Origin: Fibrobacter sp.
GTDB taxonomy: Bacteria; Fibrobacterota; Fibrobacteria; Fibrobacterales; Fibrobacteraceae
DNA length: 64,000 nt
NCBI GenBank assembly: GCA_024399035.1
Contig: JAKSID010000002.1
Coordinates: 57,732 to 121,731 of the forward strand
Direction: 5' to 3'
The notes beneath the pieces were generated by a model, which saw only the letters and a program-made list of their open reading frames with translations, was not told the DNA's origin and searched no databases. Position numbers and translations under genes: made by a program. This document shows, piece after piece, positions 54,073-62,597 of this stretch; positions within the stretch are counted from its first letter, which is position 1; each line of letters begins with the position of its first letter.

Positions 54073-54183
54073 ATGGGAAGAATCATTAAGTATGTTGCAA
54101 TCCTCGCCGCTTGTGTTATTTCTGCATTTGGTGTGTATTGCCTGATGAAGACCACCGTTACCGACGAAAACACCGTTGATTAA
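54073..54183 (+). CDS. 36-residue single-helix membrane peptide
   Basis: MGRIIKYVAILAACVISAFG begins the 36-residue product: basic start, one membrane helix with two Cys, acidic polar tail ending TVD. AAGGAG at 54061-54066 is 6 nt before the ATG, and a promoter-like element lies upstream, so it is probably expressed. No family recognised. Its position after the ArsR-methyltransferase gene may be chance. Confidence 0.6.
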   Translation: MGRIIKYVAILAACVISAFGVYCLMKTTVTDENTVD

Positions 54184-54189
54184 TATGTC

Positions 54190-54217
54190 ATTGCGAGTCG
54201 CGTAGCGACGAAGCAAT
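54190..54217. repeat. Dispersed palindrome (TCATTGCGAG...AAGCAATC type)
   Basis: ATTGC-GA-GTCGC-GTA-GCGAC-GAA-GCAAT forms a two-part stem. This sequence type is a widespread intergenic repeat in unrelated bacteria. Confidence 0.6.
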
Positions 54218-54267
54218 CGAAGCTGCACTGATCTAATGTTGCTTCGGGTCTAATAACAAAGACAAAT

Positions 54268-54293
54268 CCCGGCTTCACAGTCGGGCTTTTTTT
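54268..54293 (+). terminator. Rho-independent terminator
   Basis: CCCGGC-TTCACA-GTCGGG stem (one G-T pair) followed by CTTTTTTT. Ends the peptide transcript. Confidence 0.8.
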
Positions 54294-54301
54294 ATGGTGT
54301 C

Positions 54302-54323
54302 ATCCCGGCCCCCGAGCCGGGAT
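54302..54323. repeat. Dispersed palindrome (TCATCCCGG type)
   Basis: ATCCCGGC-CCCCGA-GCCGGGAT perfect 8-bp stem followed by a T/C-rich tract, just before the YfhO-like gene's promoter. Also a common repeat type. Confidence 0.6.
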
Positions 54324-54353
54324 CTTCTTTTTCTCTTTTCTATCTTGTTTGCC

Positions 54354-57005
54354 ATGAAGATTTTTGAAAAGAAACCCGCGTTTTTTATTGCCGCATCCGC
54401 CATTTTCTTCGCCATCCTTATGGTGGTGTTCCGCGGATTCGCCTTTGACTCCAACCAGCTTATGCTGAACAGCGACCAGTTGAACGGTATCGGTAGCCGC
54501 ATCCTCCGTACCTTCGACGTGATCCTTACGGAATGGGACGACAGCCGCCTGGGCGGTGTACCCACCATCGATGCTCTCTTCGCCGATGCTTACCACCCGC
54601 TGGTTTGGGTGCAGTTCCTGATGGACCCGGCCCGTGCCGTGGGTTTCAAGTTTATCCTGACTTTGTGGGTTGCCTTTATGAGTGCCATGGCCTTGGCCTG
54701 GAACTTGACCGGCAACAGGTGGTGGGCAGGCCTTTTGGGCATGCTCTACGCCTTCTCTCCTGAATTCTTTACCTACCTCTATGGCGGCCACGACGGCAAG
54801 ATGATGGTTTTCGCCATCGCTCCCTTGGCTTTGCTTTCTATCCGCAAGGTGGTTCGCGGCGGTAGCATTCCCTACATGATTCTTTTGGCATTGAGCGTGG
54901 CCTGGATGATCCTTGGCTCTCACTTGCAGTTGACTTACTTGTTCTTGTGGGGCGCAGGCCTTTACACCCTTTACGAAGTGGCTTTCCATTGCGACGGCTT
55001 AAAGACCCGCGGCAAGCGTATTGGCCTTGCAGCCATCGGTCTGGCTTTCGGTTTGGCTCTTTCTTGCTTCCAGATTCTTCCGCCTTATCTTTACACCACC
55101 ACCCAGTCTGTCCGCGGTGACGACAGTCATACCAATTACGGTCACGCTGTAAGCTGGTCCCTGCATCAAGAAGAAATGGCCCAGATCCTTCTGCCGGGTT
55201 TCGTAGGCGTGGATGTCTACGAACAGAATGCAAAGACCGGCGACCTGGAAGGCAGTTCCTTTGTGAACGTGACCATGGATGAATACCGCAGTATGGCTTC
55301 TAGCGGTGGCTCTCCTTTCTACTGGGGTCACAATCCCTTCAAACTGGATCACAATAATGCGGGCGCTCTTTTGACTTTCCTTGGATTCCTCTGCTTGTTC
55401 CTGCCGGGTAAGCGCCGTTATGCTGCTTTCTGGGGTATGGGTGCGGTAGTTGCTCTTAGCTATGGTATGGGTGACCATTCTCCCTTGTTCAAGCTTTGGT
55501 ACAATGTGCTGCCGGGCGTCAAGAACTTCCGTGCTCCGGGCATGGCTCTGTTCTGGTTGCCCTTGCTGCTGGTCATGATGGCTGGCCCTGTGCTTAAGGC
55601 CTTGACCGCAACTTCTGAAAATCCTGAAGAAGCTCTCGCCTTGGAAAAGGACCGTCGCGGTTTGATGCACGGTACCGCCATGTATGTGCTTCTGCTGGTG
55701 CTGGCTTTGATTGCCCGCTTTGCTTGGACCACCTTTATTGGCCCTGTTGGTTTGGTTGTGATGATTGCCTACGCTGTGCTCTGCCTGGGTGTTATGAGCA
55801 TGGATGACCAGGGCAAAAAGTTCTCTGTGGCAAATCTGGTGGATTCCTATAAGTCTGGCCTGCCGGGCACTCATCGCGGCATCCAGGCTGCGGTGTTCAT
55901 GGGCTTTGCTTTCTTGGGCGTGATGCTCAGTAGCGGTCAGAAACTGCTGCAGGATCCTATTACCGCTCCCTACTTTAAGCCTCTGAACGAAATCGTCATG
56001 AACGCTACTGCAGGCAAGGTGATTCCTGGCTTTATCCTGGTTCTTGTGGTGATTGGCACTACTTGGATTGTTGTTAAGTGGAAGGGCTCTGTGGCTGCCA
56101 AGGCTGCAATTCTCGCAGTTGTTGCTGGCGTGGAACTGTTCTTCATCAATGGCGCCTTTATCCAGAATGTTCCTGCTGCTGAATACCTCCAGCCCACCAA
56201 TCCCATTGTGGCTGCAGTCAAGGCGCCCTTCAAGGCTGATTCCCTGAATACGCCTCGCGTGCTTTCCTTGTCCCGTAGCAAGGCCTTGAGCGGAAACATT
56301 TTCCCCCAGTATCATCTGCGTAACGCCGAAGGTATCCACGATAACGAACTGGCAAGTTACCGCCTGTTCCGCGGTGGCCAGCAGGATGCAAACTACTTGA
56401 TGAATATCAACGATCCCGCTGCTCCTCATCCTTTCCTGGATTTGATGAACATCGGAGCTATTATTTTCGATGGTCGTCAGGGCACGACCTATATGCCCAT
56501 ACCCACTGCCATGGGCGAAGCCTACATCTTTGGCGAAGCCGTGGTGATGGATGACGAGGCTGCAGTCAATTCCTTGAAGAATGGATTTGCCTATCGTGAA
56601 AAAGTTATTTTGTCTGAAAAGCCTGCTGCAGACTACAAGGGTAGCGTAGAATCCAACGGCGCCATTCAGGGTTCCGCCAAGGTGATTGCAAGCCCCAAGA
56701 TGGACACTCAGGTATTTGCTGTGGAAGCTAGTCGCCCGGGCTTTATGGTGGTTGCTGGCAACTATCATCCCTACTGGAAGGCTTACGTGAACGGCTCCGA
56801 AGCTAAGGTCTACAAGGCTTTCGGTACTCTTCGTGCTGTTGAAATTCCTGCAGGCAAGTCCGAAGTCCGCATGGAATATCGCAGTACTCCGTTCCACGCC
56901 AGCGTCAAGGTCAGCATCGTTGCACTGATCCTGTTGGTGGGTGGCGGTGCTGCTGCAGTGGTGCTTGCCAAGCGTAAAAAGTCTTGTTCTTGCAAAGCTA
57001 AGTAA
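54354..57005 (+). CDS. YfhO-family large membrane protein
   Basis: 883 residues. The ATG at 54354 is preferred: TATCTT ends 7 nt upstream and the protein starts MKIFEKKPAFFIAASAIFFA. About 12-14 membrane helices, with glycosyltransferase-C-type features near the start (FDSNQLMLNSDQLNG, DSRLGGVPTIDALFADAYHP) and GNRWWAGLLGMLYAFSPEFFTYLYGGHDGKMMVFAIAPL. Extracytoplasmic domain after the last helices (~630-850) ends in a beta-sandwich-like part (RPGFMVVAGNYHPYWKAYVNG), a common YfhO tail; then a final helix and CSCKAK. YfhO proteins add sugars to envelope polymers in some Firmicutes; substrate unknown here. Confidence 0.87.
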   Translation: MKIFEKKPAFFIAASAIFFAILMVVFRGFAFDSNQLMLNSDQLNGIGSRILRTFDVILTEWDDSRLGGVPTIDALFADAYHPLVWVQFLMDPARAVGFKFILTLWVAFMSAMALAWNLTGNRWWAGLLGMLYAFSPEFFTYLYGGHDGKMMVFAIAPLALLSIRKVVRGGSIPYMILLALSVAWMILGSHLQLTYLFLWGAGLYTLYEVAFHCDGLKTRGKRIGLAAIGLAFGLALSCFQILPPYLYTTTQSVRGDDSHTNYGHAVSWSLHQEEMAQILLPGFVGVDVYEQNAKTGDLEGSSFVNVTMDEYRSMASSGGSPFYWGHNPFKLDHNNAGALLTFLGFLCLFLPGKRRYAAFWGMGAVVALSYGMGDHSPLFKLWYNVLPGVKNFRAPGMALFWLPLLLVMMAGPVLKALTATSENPEEALALEKDRRGLMHGTAMYVLLLVLALIARFAWTTFIGPVGLVVMIAYAVLCLGVMSMDDQGKKFSVANLVDSYKSGLPGTHRGIQAAVFMGFAFLGVMLSSGQKLLQDPITAPYFKPLNEIVMNATAGKVIPGFILVLVVIGTTWIVVKWKGSVAAKAAILAVVAGVELFFINGAFIQNVPAAEYLQPTNPIVAAVKAPFKADSLNTPRVLSLSRSKALSGNIFPQYHLRNAEGIHDNELASYRLFRGGQQDANYLMNINDPAAPHPFLDLMNIGAIIFDGRQGTTYMPIPTAMGEAYIFGEAVVMDDEAAVNSLKNGFAYREKVILSEKPAADYKGSVESNGAIQGSAKVIASPKMDTQVFAVEASRPGFMVVAGNYHPYWKAYVNGSEAKVYKAFGTLRAVEIPAGKSEVRMEYRSTPFHASVKVSIVALILLVGGGAAAVVLAKRKKSCSCKAK

Positions 57006-57039
57006 CTGCTGCGAAGTCGCGACTTCTGTTTTTCAAAAA

Positions 57040-57077
57040 AAGAAAAACCTCGCAATCAGATGATTGTGAGGCTTTTT
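57040..57077 (+). terminator. Terminator after the YfhO-like gene
   Basis: CCTCGCAATC-AGAT-GATTGTGAGG stem (one G-T pair) with A-run before and CTTTTTT after; works for both strands. A perfect palindrome GAAGTCGCGACTTC (57013-57026) sits between it and the stop codon. Confidence 0.85.
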
Positions 57078-57098
57078 TGTTTTAAATGTTGCGGAGCC

Positions 57099-57302
57099 TT
57101 ACGGGCGGGTGTCGCGGCCAGGGGGCATCTTGATAAAGTAGATGATGCAGGGCACGATGATGCAGAGCAGGGGGAGAACTGTGAGCAGAACATCGACAAA
57201 GGCGTTCACGCGGACCTGCTGAGAAAGAAGAGTCAAGTCAATTCCAAAAAAAATGGCGGCCAGGGCAATTCCGGGCAACAGGTATTCAAGAAGCTTAGTC
57301 AC
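57099..57302 (-). CDS. Small two-helix membrane protein
   Basis: 67 residues: helices at about 5-25 and 37-58, with a short polar loop between and basic/polar tail (KMPPGRDTRP). GTG start with GGAG 6 nt upstream supports expression. Same general build as the small protein at 17395 but no clear sequence similarity. Function unknown. Confidence 0.65.
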   Translation of the reverse strand: MTKLLEYLLPGIALAAIFFGIDLTLLSQQVRVNAFVDVLLTVLPLLCIIVPCIIYFIKMPPGRDTRP

Positions 57303-57401
57303 GAAAATCTCCGTTTATTCTGTATTTACAAGATAAAATTAGAATGAAAATCGTGGTGTGGGTGTAAAAAAGGGTAAAAATGCGAAAAACAGGGCTCAAA
57401 A

Positions 57402-57454
57402 TCACGTAACTCGTTGAATATCAATGACTTACGTGTTCTAAAATATGTTAGATT
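57402..57454 (+). promoter_or_regulatory. Promoter region of the TPR gene with inverted TCACGTAA repeat
   Basis: CACGTAA (57403-57409) and TTACGTG (57429-57435) form an inverted repeat. TAGATTTG (57449-57456) is a full TAnnTTTG box; TAGATT ends 6 nt before the ATG at 57461. Confidence 0.4.
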
Positions 57455-57460
57455 TGGGGT

Positions 57461-58996
57461 ATGAATATTCGAATTTCTGCAATTGCTTTGTCTCTTTTGA
57501 TCGGTTCCTCCTTTGCCGCTGACCCCCGTATGGAACAGGGGGCAATCTTTGAAGCCAAGGGAAACTACGAAATGGCCTTGGGCGAATACCGCGCCATGCT
57601 TGCCGAAGATCCTAAGAACTCCGAGGCCTATTTTGCTGCCGCCGAAGTCCGCGTAAAGATGAAGGACTACAGTGGTGCTCTGGCAAACTATCGCCTGGCA
57701 TACAAGTTTAGTCCCAAGATGAGTGCCGCCTACGAAGGCGCTGCCAAGGTTTATGAACTCCTGGGCCAAAAGGCTAAGGCTGCCGATGAACGCGCCAAGG
57801 ATCCTAAGAACCATCCGGAACCTGTAGAAGATGCTGCAGCAATTGCCGCTGCCGCCGCTCCTGAAGCTGCTTCCGCCGTTTCTACCCCTGCAGAGCCCAA
57901 GGCAGAACCTGCCAAGGTTGCAGAAGCCCCGAAGGCAGAAGAAAAGCCCGCTCCTAAGGCTGAGAAAAAGGCTGAACCGGCCCCCGTGGCCGAACCTGCT
58001 AAGCCGGAACCCGCTAAGGTCGCCGAAGCTCCTAAGCCGGAAACCAAGCCCGAACCTAAGATCGCCGCAGCACCTAAGGCCGAACCTAAGGCCGCTCCTG
58101 CCGACGAACCTAAGGCTCTCCCCATCGATCCTTTCGAAAAGGGTAAGGTTCTCTTTGCAGAAAAGAATTATCCCGAAGCTGCCAAGGCTTGGCGCGAAGT
58201 CTTGAAGAAAACTCCTGGCCATGCTGGTGCTTACTACTACGCTGGTTTGACCCGTTACGAAATGGGTGAAATGGACAAGGCTGAATTCAACTTGAAGAAG
58301 GGATTGGAATACAAGGAAGAAGGCAACGAAGCTAACTACTACTTGGCTCTCATTTATCAGAAGAATTCCAAGGTTGAACAGGAACAAAGATTCCTGGCTG
58401 CATACTTGAAGAAGGCTGGTCCTGCTGCTAAGAACCGCAAGAATGCCGAAGAACGTTTAGCTGCAATCAAGGCTGCAAAGGCCGAAGCCGATAAGGCTGC
58501 CGCCGAAGCCAAGGCCGCCGCTGCAGAAGAAAAGGCTGCAAAGTCTGCTGAATCTAAGGCAGAACCTGCAAAGATCGCCGAGGCTCCTAAGGCTGCAGAT
58601 GCAAAGACCGCGAAGGCCGCAGAAACTAAGGCAGCAACCGTCGCAGACGCTGCCCAGCCCGCCGCTACTGAACAGCCTGCCGCTGCAGAAATTGTTGTTG
58701 AGCCCAGCATTGCCAACGCAAATATGTTGCTGACCGCCAAGAGCTACGAAGCAGCTCTCCAGATGTTCAAGACTCTGCTGGATCAGGATTTGAACCCGGA
58801 TGAACGTTACTACTCTATGCTCCAGATGGGTAACATCTACCGCGAAATGCGTGACTTCCACAGCGCTGTAACTCGTTACCGCGAAGTGGTGCAGCAGTTC
58901 TCCGATTCCGATTGGGCAACTGAAGCAGAACGCGCCTTGGAAGACGCCGTGTGGCTTGAAAAGCACGCAAAGGAATTGCCCAAGAGAAAGCACTAA
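57461..58996 (+). CDS. Periplasmic TPR-repeat protein
   Basis: 511 residues. Signal peptide MNIRISAIALSLLIGSSFA-AD. Three groups of TPR helices (about 20-110, 225-305 and 415-495; for example GNYEMALGEYRAMLAEDPKNSEAYFAAAEV) are joined by two long Ala/Pro/Lys/Glu-rich linkers with repeated EPAKVAEAPK units. Such linkers span the periplasm or peptidoglycan. TPR proteins serve as scaffolds in division (CpoB/YbgF-like) or secretion; the C-terminal group (FHSAVTRYREVVQQFSDSDWATEAERAL) resembles YbgF/BamD-type repeats. Single gene. Confidence 0.85.
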   Translation: MNIRISAIALSLLIGSSFAADPRMEQGAIFEAKGNYEMALGEYRAMLAEDPKNSEAYFAAAEVRVKMKDYSGALANYRLAYKFSPKMSAAYEGAAKVYELLGQKAKAADERAKDPKNHPEPVEDAAAIAAAAAPEAASAVSTPAEPKAEPAKVAEAPKAEEKPAPKAEKKAEPAPVAEPAKPEPAKVAEAPKPETKPEPKIAAAPKAEPKAAPADEPKALPIDPFEKGKVLFAEKNYPEAAKAWREVLKKTPGHAGAYYYAGLTRYEMGEMDKAEFNLKKGLEYKEEGNEANYYLALIYQKNSKVEQEQRFLAAYLKKAGPAAKNRKNAEERLAAIKAAKAEADKAAAEAKAAAAEEKAAKSAESKAEPAKIAEAPKAADAKTAKAAETKAATVADAAQPAATEQPAAAEIVVEPSIANANMLLTAKSYEAALQMFKTLLDQDLNPDERYYSMLQMGNIYREMRDFHSAVTRYREVVQQFSDSDWATEAERALEDAVWLEKHAKELPKRKH

Positions 58997-59050
58997 TCGC
59001 GAGATTTAAAAGTAACGCGAGACTTAGAATTGCGCAAAGTTTAAAAAGGT

Positions 59051-59073
59051 CCCCGAAAACGGGGGCTTTTTTT
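59051..59073 (+). terminator. Rho-independent terminator
   Basis: CCCCG-AAAA-CGGGG followed by GCTTTTTTTT; ends the TPR gene transcript. Confidence 0.9.
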
Positions 59074-59171
59074 TGTTTGTTTAGAACTTTTAGCTTTTGC
59101 AACTTTGATGTCGCAATTATATTTAGTACGCCTGTGGGTTGGTGTAATGGGTGTCGCAGGCGAGGGTGATT

Positions 59172-60662
59172 ATGATTTTTTTTGGAGTGAAAGCTTTTAA
59201 TCCTAAGGCTTTTTTGATTTCTGTCTGCTCGTTGGCGGCGTTCGCCATTGCAGATCCTCCGGCAAATTTCAGTGGTTGGGAACTGGTTTTCGAAGATAAC
59301 TTCGACGGCGACGCCCTTGATTTAGAAAAGTGGAATCCTACTTACAACTGGGGCAATACTCACAATCATCGCGCCTACTGCGCCAAAGAAAATGTCATTG
59401 TGAAAGATGGCAAACTGATGCTGAAGGGTGAAGCTAAAAAGCATCCTGATGCCGGTGACAAAAAGGCGAAGTTTAACGGCAAGGAAATACCTGTGGACTA
59501 CACCTCCGCAGCAATCGATACCCGCGGTCATTTCGAAGTAAAGTACGGCTACATCGAAGGTCGCTTCAAGGCTCCCAAGCACAAGGGCACTTGGCCTGCA
59601 TTCTGGACGCTGCAAGATGGCTGGCCTCCGGAAATTGACATTCTGGAAATTCCTTCTTCCCGCAAGCAACATCATTACTACTTGCATTATACCAACAACA
59701 GCTGGTACAATGAACACGGTTCCGCCTGGGATCACGAGGAATCCTTCGGTGGCCATAAGGACGATGACGTGGATCGTTCTGCGGACTTCCACACTTATGC
59801 TGTGGAATGGGACCAGAATAATTTGAACTTCTACTTTGACGACAAGAAGTTTGCCAGCTACAACCGCCCCACAGAAATCAAGCAGCTCACGGCCCAGTAC
59901 ATTATTGTGAACTTGGCCATTGGCGGCTGGGCCGGTGATGACATTGAAGTGACTGCAGATAATCCGGCTTACTTTGAATGTGACTGGATTCGCGTTTGGC
60001 AGGCCAAGCCCGCAAAGCCTGATACGGTGATTTTCTACAACGAGGCTTTCAAGACTTGCATGCAACCTAGCGACGAAAAGAAACTTGTCCTTGGTGATTG
60101 CGCCGACGAAAAATCCGTTGCCATTATTACGCCACTGAGTACCAATGTTTACCGCATTGACTTTGGGGATATGACCGTGGAAATGCCTAACGAAACCACG
60201 GACGCTGGAGTTACGGCTGGGGTTTATTCTTGGAACGGAAAGGAACACCAGAAGGTTGTTTTTGAAAATCAGTTCAGCAACCAGTATCGCCTAAAGATGA
60301 AGCATAGCGGTCATTACCTTCGCTCCACATCCGACGGCACCCGAGTGGTGCAGGACTGGAATGATTCTTGGGAATGGAATCAGAAGTGGCGTATTATGAA
60401 ACGTAGCGAATATGTGCCGGCTGGGACAGATACCACGGCGAAGGATACGACGGTCAAGGATACAACCGCGCAGGATTCTACGCTATCCATCGGCTTGGTG
60501 GAACGTCGCGGCGTAGGCAGCGAAACTACGAGCAACATGTACCGCAGCCGAGTGTTCCGCAAGAACCATATGCTTTATGTGGAATTCGGCAATGACGCTT
60601 ACGATAAGATGCCTGTAGAAAAGAAACTCTACAACCTAAATGGCCGTAGAATTTTCAAATAG
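59172..60662 (+). CDS. Glycoside hydrolase family 16 glucanase with C-terminal domains
   Basis: 496 residues. The ATG at 59172 follows GAGGG by 6 nt; signal peptide ending AAFAIA-DP. Residues ~25-285 are GH16: WELVFEDNFDGDALDLEKW, YGYIEGRFKAPKHKGTWPAFWTL, catalytic EIDILE (E154, D156, E159), DFHTYAVEWDQNNLNFYFDD. Family members cut beta-1,3-, beta-1,3-1,4-glucans and related polymers. Residues ~295-420 form a ricin/CBM13-like beta domain (KTCMQPSDEKKLVLGDC ... DWNDSWEWNQKWRIMK). After a Thr/Asp-rich linker the end VEKKLYNLNGRRIFK looks like a T9SS-type or Fibrobacter 'basic' sorting tail. Secreted polysaccharide degradation is the clear role. Confidence 0.93.
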   Translation: MIFFGVKAFNPKAFLISVCSLAAFAIADPPANFSGWELVFEDNFDGDALDLEKWNPTYNWGNTHNHRAYCAKENVIVKDGKLMLKGEAKKHPDAGDKKAKFNGKEIPVDYTSAAIDTRGHFEVKYGYIEGRFKAPKHKGTWPAFWTLQDGWPPEIDILEIPSSRKQHHYYLHYTNNSWYNEHGSAWDHEESFGGHKDDDVDRSADFHTYAVEWDQNNLNFYFDDKKFASYNRPTEIKQLTAQYIIVNLAIGGWAGDDIEVTADNPAYFECDWIRVWQAKPAKPDTVIFYNEAFKTCMQPSDEKKLVLGDCADEKSVAIITPLSTNVYRIDFGDMTVEMPNETTDAGVTAGVYSWNGKEHQKVVFENQFSNQYRLKMKHSGHYLRSTSDGTRVVQDWNDSWEWNQKWRIMKRSEYVPAGTDTTAKDTTVKDTTAQDSTLSIGLVERRGVGSETTSNMYRSRVFRKNHMLYVEFGNDAYDKMPVEKKLYNLNGRRIFK

Positions 60663-60665
60663 AAT

Positions 60666-62570
60666 TTATTTCAAGGTTTTAATCAAGGAGTCTAGTCTGC
60701 TGGTAAGCACCTGGGCTCCTTTTTCGTTTAGATGATCCTTGCTTGAGGCTAGGCTGTCGGCGTAATCGTGGTAACCGGCCTTGTGCTCGTCCCACAAGAT
60801 AAAGTTGGAGTAATCCTTGGATATGTCTGCGATTTCTTGAATCAAGGAATCTGCTTGGCTGCGACGGGGACCGTACCTGGAGTAGGAACCGGTGCTTACG
60901 TAGCCAGGATGCTGTGGGAAAATGATTCCGATGACCTTGATCTTGTGCTCGTTTGCCAAAGCAATCATTTCTTTTAGTTTGTTCAAATTGGCTGCGTAGA
61001 GTTCAGGATTCTTTTCAACCCAGGTGCTGTCGTAATCCACGGTGGGGTTCTCTCCCCAGGAATTTCCGGGCTCGGCCATGAAACCGCGGCTAGGCATAAA
61101 GCTTTCCTTGAATACGTCGAGGCCGGGGGCTTCGTGGGTTTTCTCCAGCAATCCTTCCGGGTAACCGTCTTTCCAGAAGTTGTGATTCTCGTCGTAGACG
61201 TAGCCGGGATAAATCTTGTATTCACTTAGGAAGAAGTTGTCGTAGGAATCGTTTTCGTCGCGCCACCACATGTCAAAATCTACGGAAAGCACAAGGTACT
61301 TTAGATTCTTCACGTGGTTCACCACATAGTTTTTCAGAAGGAAGTCTGAGACGAAAAGAGAATTGGGAATTTGGGACATGTTGATAGCTGTAAGGCTAGA
61401 ATCCATTAACAGCGGCTTGATTCCGTACATGGATCGGGAGGATCCGAGAATGACGAGCTTGCTTTGGTTTCGGTATTGCCAAAGGAGCTCCAGTTTGTAA
61501 CGCAGCATCGATGCGTTTTCGCTACCGCCGGATTTGTAGTAGACGCCCGCGCTGTCCACGTTCAAGAAACTTGCGCTGTCTTTTTCCAAGGTATCCACGG
61601 AGGTGGTGTCCGCAGGAATTTCAAAAATTTCATTGCCGTCCTTATCCAGCCAGGTGGGGGAGGCGATTGGGCCGAACGCCAGTCGAAATCCTACGTAATC
61701 TGCCATGGTGGAACTGGTGACGGTGTACACGTCGCCTCGGCTGTAGGCGTGCATGGCTTCGGGCGCGCTGCGGTAGCTTCCGCCTTTTAGGACCCGCTGT
61801 CCCAATCCATTGCTGGAGGCGCCGCCTGCGAAATTCAAAAGCGAATCCGCCTTGAATCGGACGAACCAGTCATTGACCCATTCCATGGCGTTGCCAGCCA
61901 TGTCGCAAACTTCCTGGGTGGCGGCGGTGCAGACTTCGTGAAGTTCGTAATCGGAATTGTCTGCATTCCAGGAATTTTTCGCGTTAAAGAATTTGTCTGC
62001 AACGAACATCCATTCCGCTTCGGTGGGCAGTCGGTAGGCGATTGCCTCGGGCCTGAAGTTGAAATTTTCCAGATAGATGCAATGGCCCTTGGTATCGTAT
62101 TCTGCGGCGGTGTAGGTGTAGGCGGCGGAGTCTACGCGATCGTTGTAGTTTCCCATTTCCGACTTGGTTTTTGCGTTGGCGAAAAGGACCGCGTCGTAGA
62201 AGGTAACGTCCGTAATGGGGTAGTCGTCCCCCTTGCAATCCTTCACGAAATCGGCGTCAATAAGCTCACGAAATTCAGCGCAGGTGACCTCGTGTTTTCC
62301 TATGAGAAAATCGTAGTCCAACTTCACTTTCATGGAAGGCTTTTCGTCGGCCTTGGCGGATTTTTCGCTGGTCCCTAATTCCACGATTTTTGTGAAATCG
62401 CCCACTTGGTAAAAACCCGTTTCTTCGGAATAGGGTTCGTCGTTTGATGAACTGGACTTGTCGCTATCGCAACCACTTGAAAGTGCGGAAATAAGAATCG
62501 CAGGTATAAGGAAGAACGTAAAAAAAGAGTACGTCCCAAGAATGCGGGATCTTGAATGCGTACTCTTCAT
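60666..62570 (-). CDS. Lipoprotein with FGE-fold and SGNH-like domains
   Basis: 634 residues. The ATG at 62570 (GAGG 8 nt upstream) gives a lipoprotein signal with lipobox LSSGC. Residues ~50-325 are an FGE/SUMF1 fold (KHEVTCAEFRELI, LPTEAEWMFVADKF, CDMAGNAMEWVNDW, VLKGGSYRSAPEAM, YVGFRLAFG); the active-site Cys residues are absent. Residues ~355-634 look like an SGNH hydrolase: block I VILGSSRSMYGI, a middle with LKYLVLSVDFDMWWRD, and block V KDHLNEKGAQV. It resembles the Fibrobacter paralogous family TIGR02171 as I remember it. Possible esterase of plant or cell-surface polymers; that is inference. Confidence 0.78.
   Translation of the reverse strand: MKSTHSRSRILGTYSFFTFFLIPAILISALSSGCDSDKSSSSNDEPYSEETGFYQVGDFTKIVELGTSEKSAKADEKPSMKVKLDYDFLIGKHEVTCAEFRELIDADFVKDCKGDDYPITDVTFYDAVLFANAKTKSEMGNYNDRVDSAAYTYTAAEYDTKGHCIYLENFNFRPEAIAYRLPTEAEWMFVADKFFNAKNSWNADNSDYELHEVCTAATQEVCDMAGNAMEWVNDWFVRFKADSLLNFAGGASSNGLGQRVLKGGSYRSAPEAMHAYSRGDVYTVTSSTMADYVGFRLAFGPIASPTWLDKDGNEIFEIPADTTSVDTLEKDSASFLNVDSAGVYYKSGGSENASMLRYKLELLWQYRNQSKLVILGSSRSMYGIKPLLMDSSLTAINMSQIPNSLFVSDFLLKNYVVNHVKNLKYLVLSVDFDMWWRDENDSYDNFFLSEYKIYPGYVYDENHNFWKDGYPEGLLEKTHEAPGLDVFKESFMPSRGFMAEPGNSWGENPTVDYDSTWVEKNPELYAANLNKLKEMIALANEHKIKVIGIIFPQHPGYVSTGSYSRYGPRRSQADSLIQEIADISKDYSNFILWDEHKAGYHDYADSLASSKDHLNEKGAQVLTSRLDSLIKTLK
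62525..62567 (-). other. Hairpin covering the first codons of the FGE/SGNH gene
   Basis: AAGAGTACG (62525-62533) pairs with CGTACTCTT (62559-62567), and CAAGA (62537-62541) with TCTTG (62550-62554). In the mRNA the stem begins immediately after the start codon. Confidence 0.55.
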
Positions 62571-62597
62571 GTTCAAACCCTCTATAGAGTCAGATGA

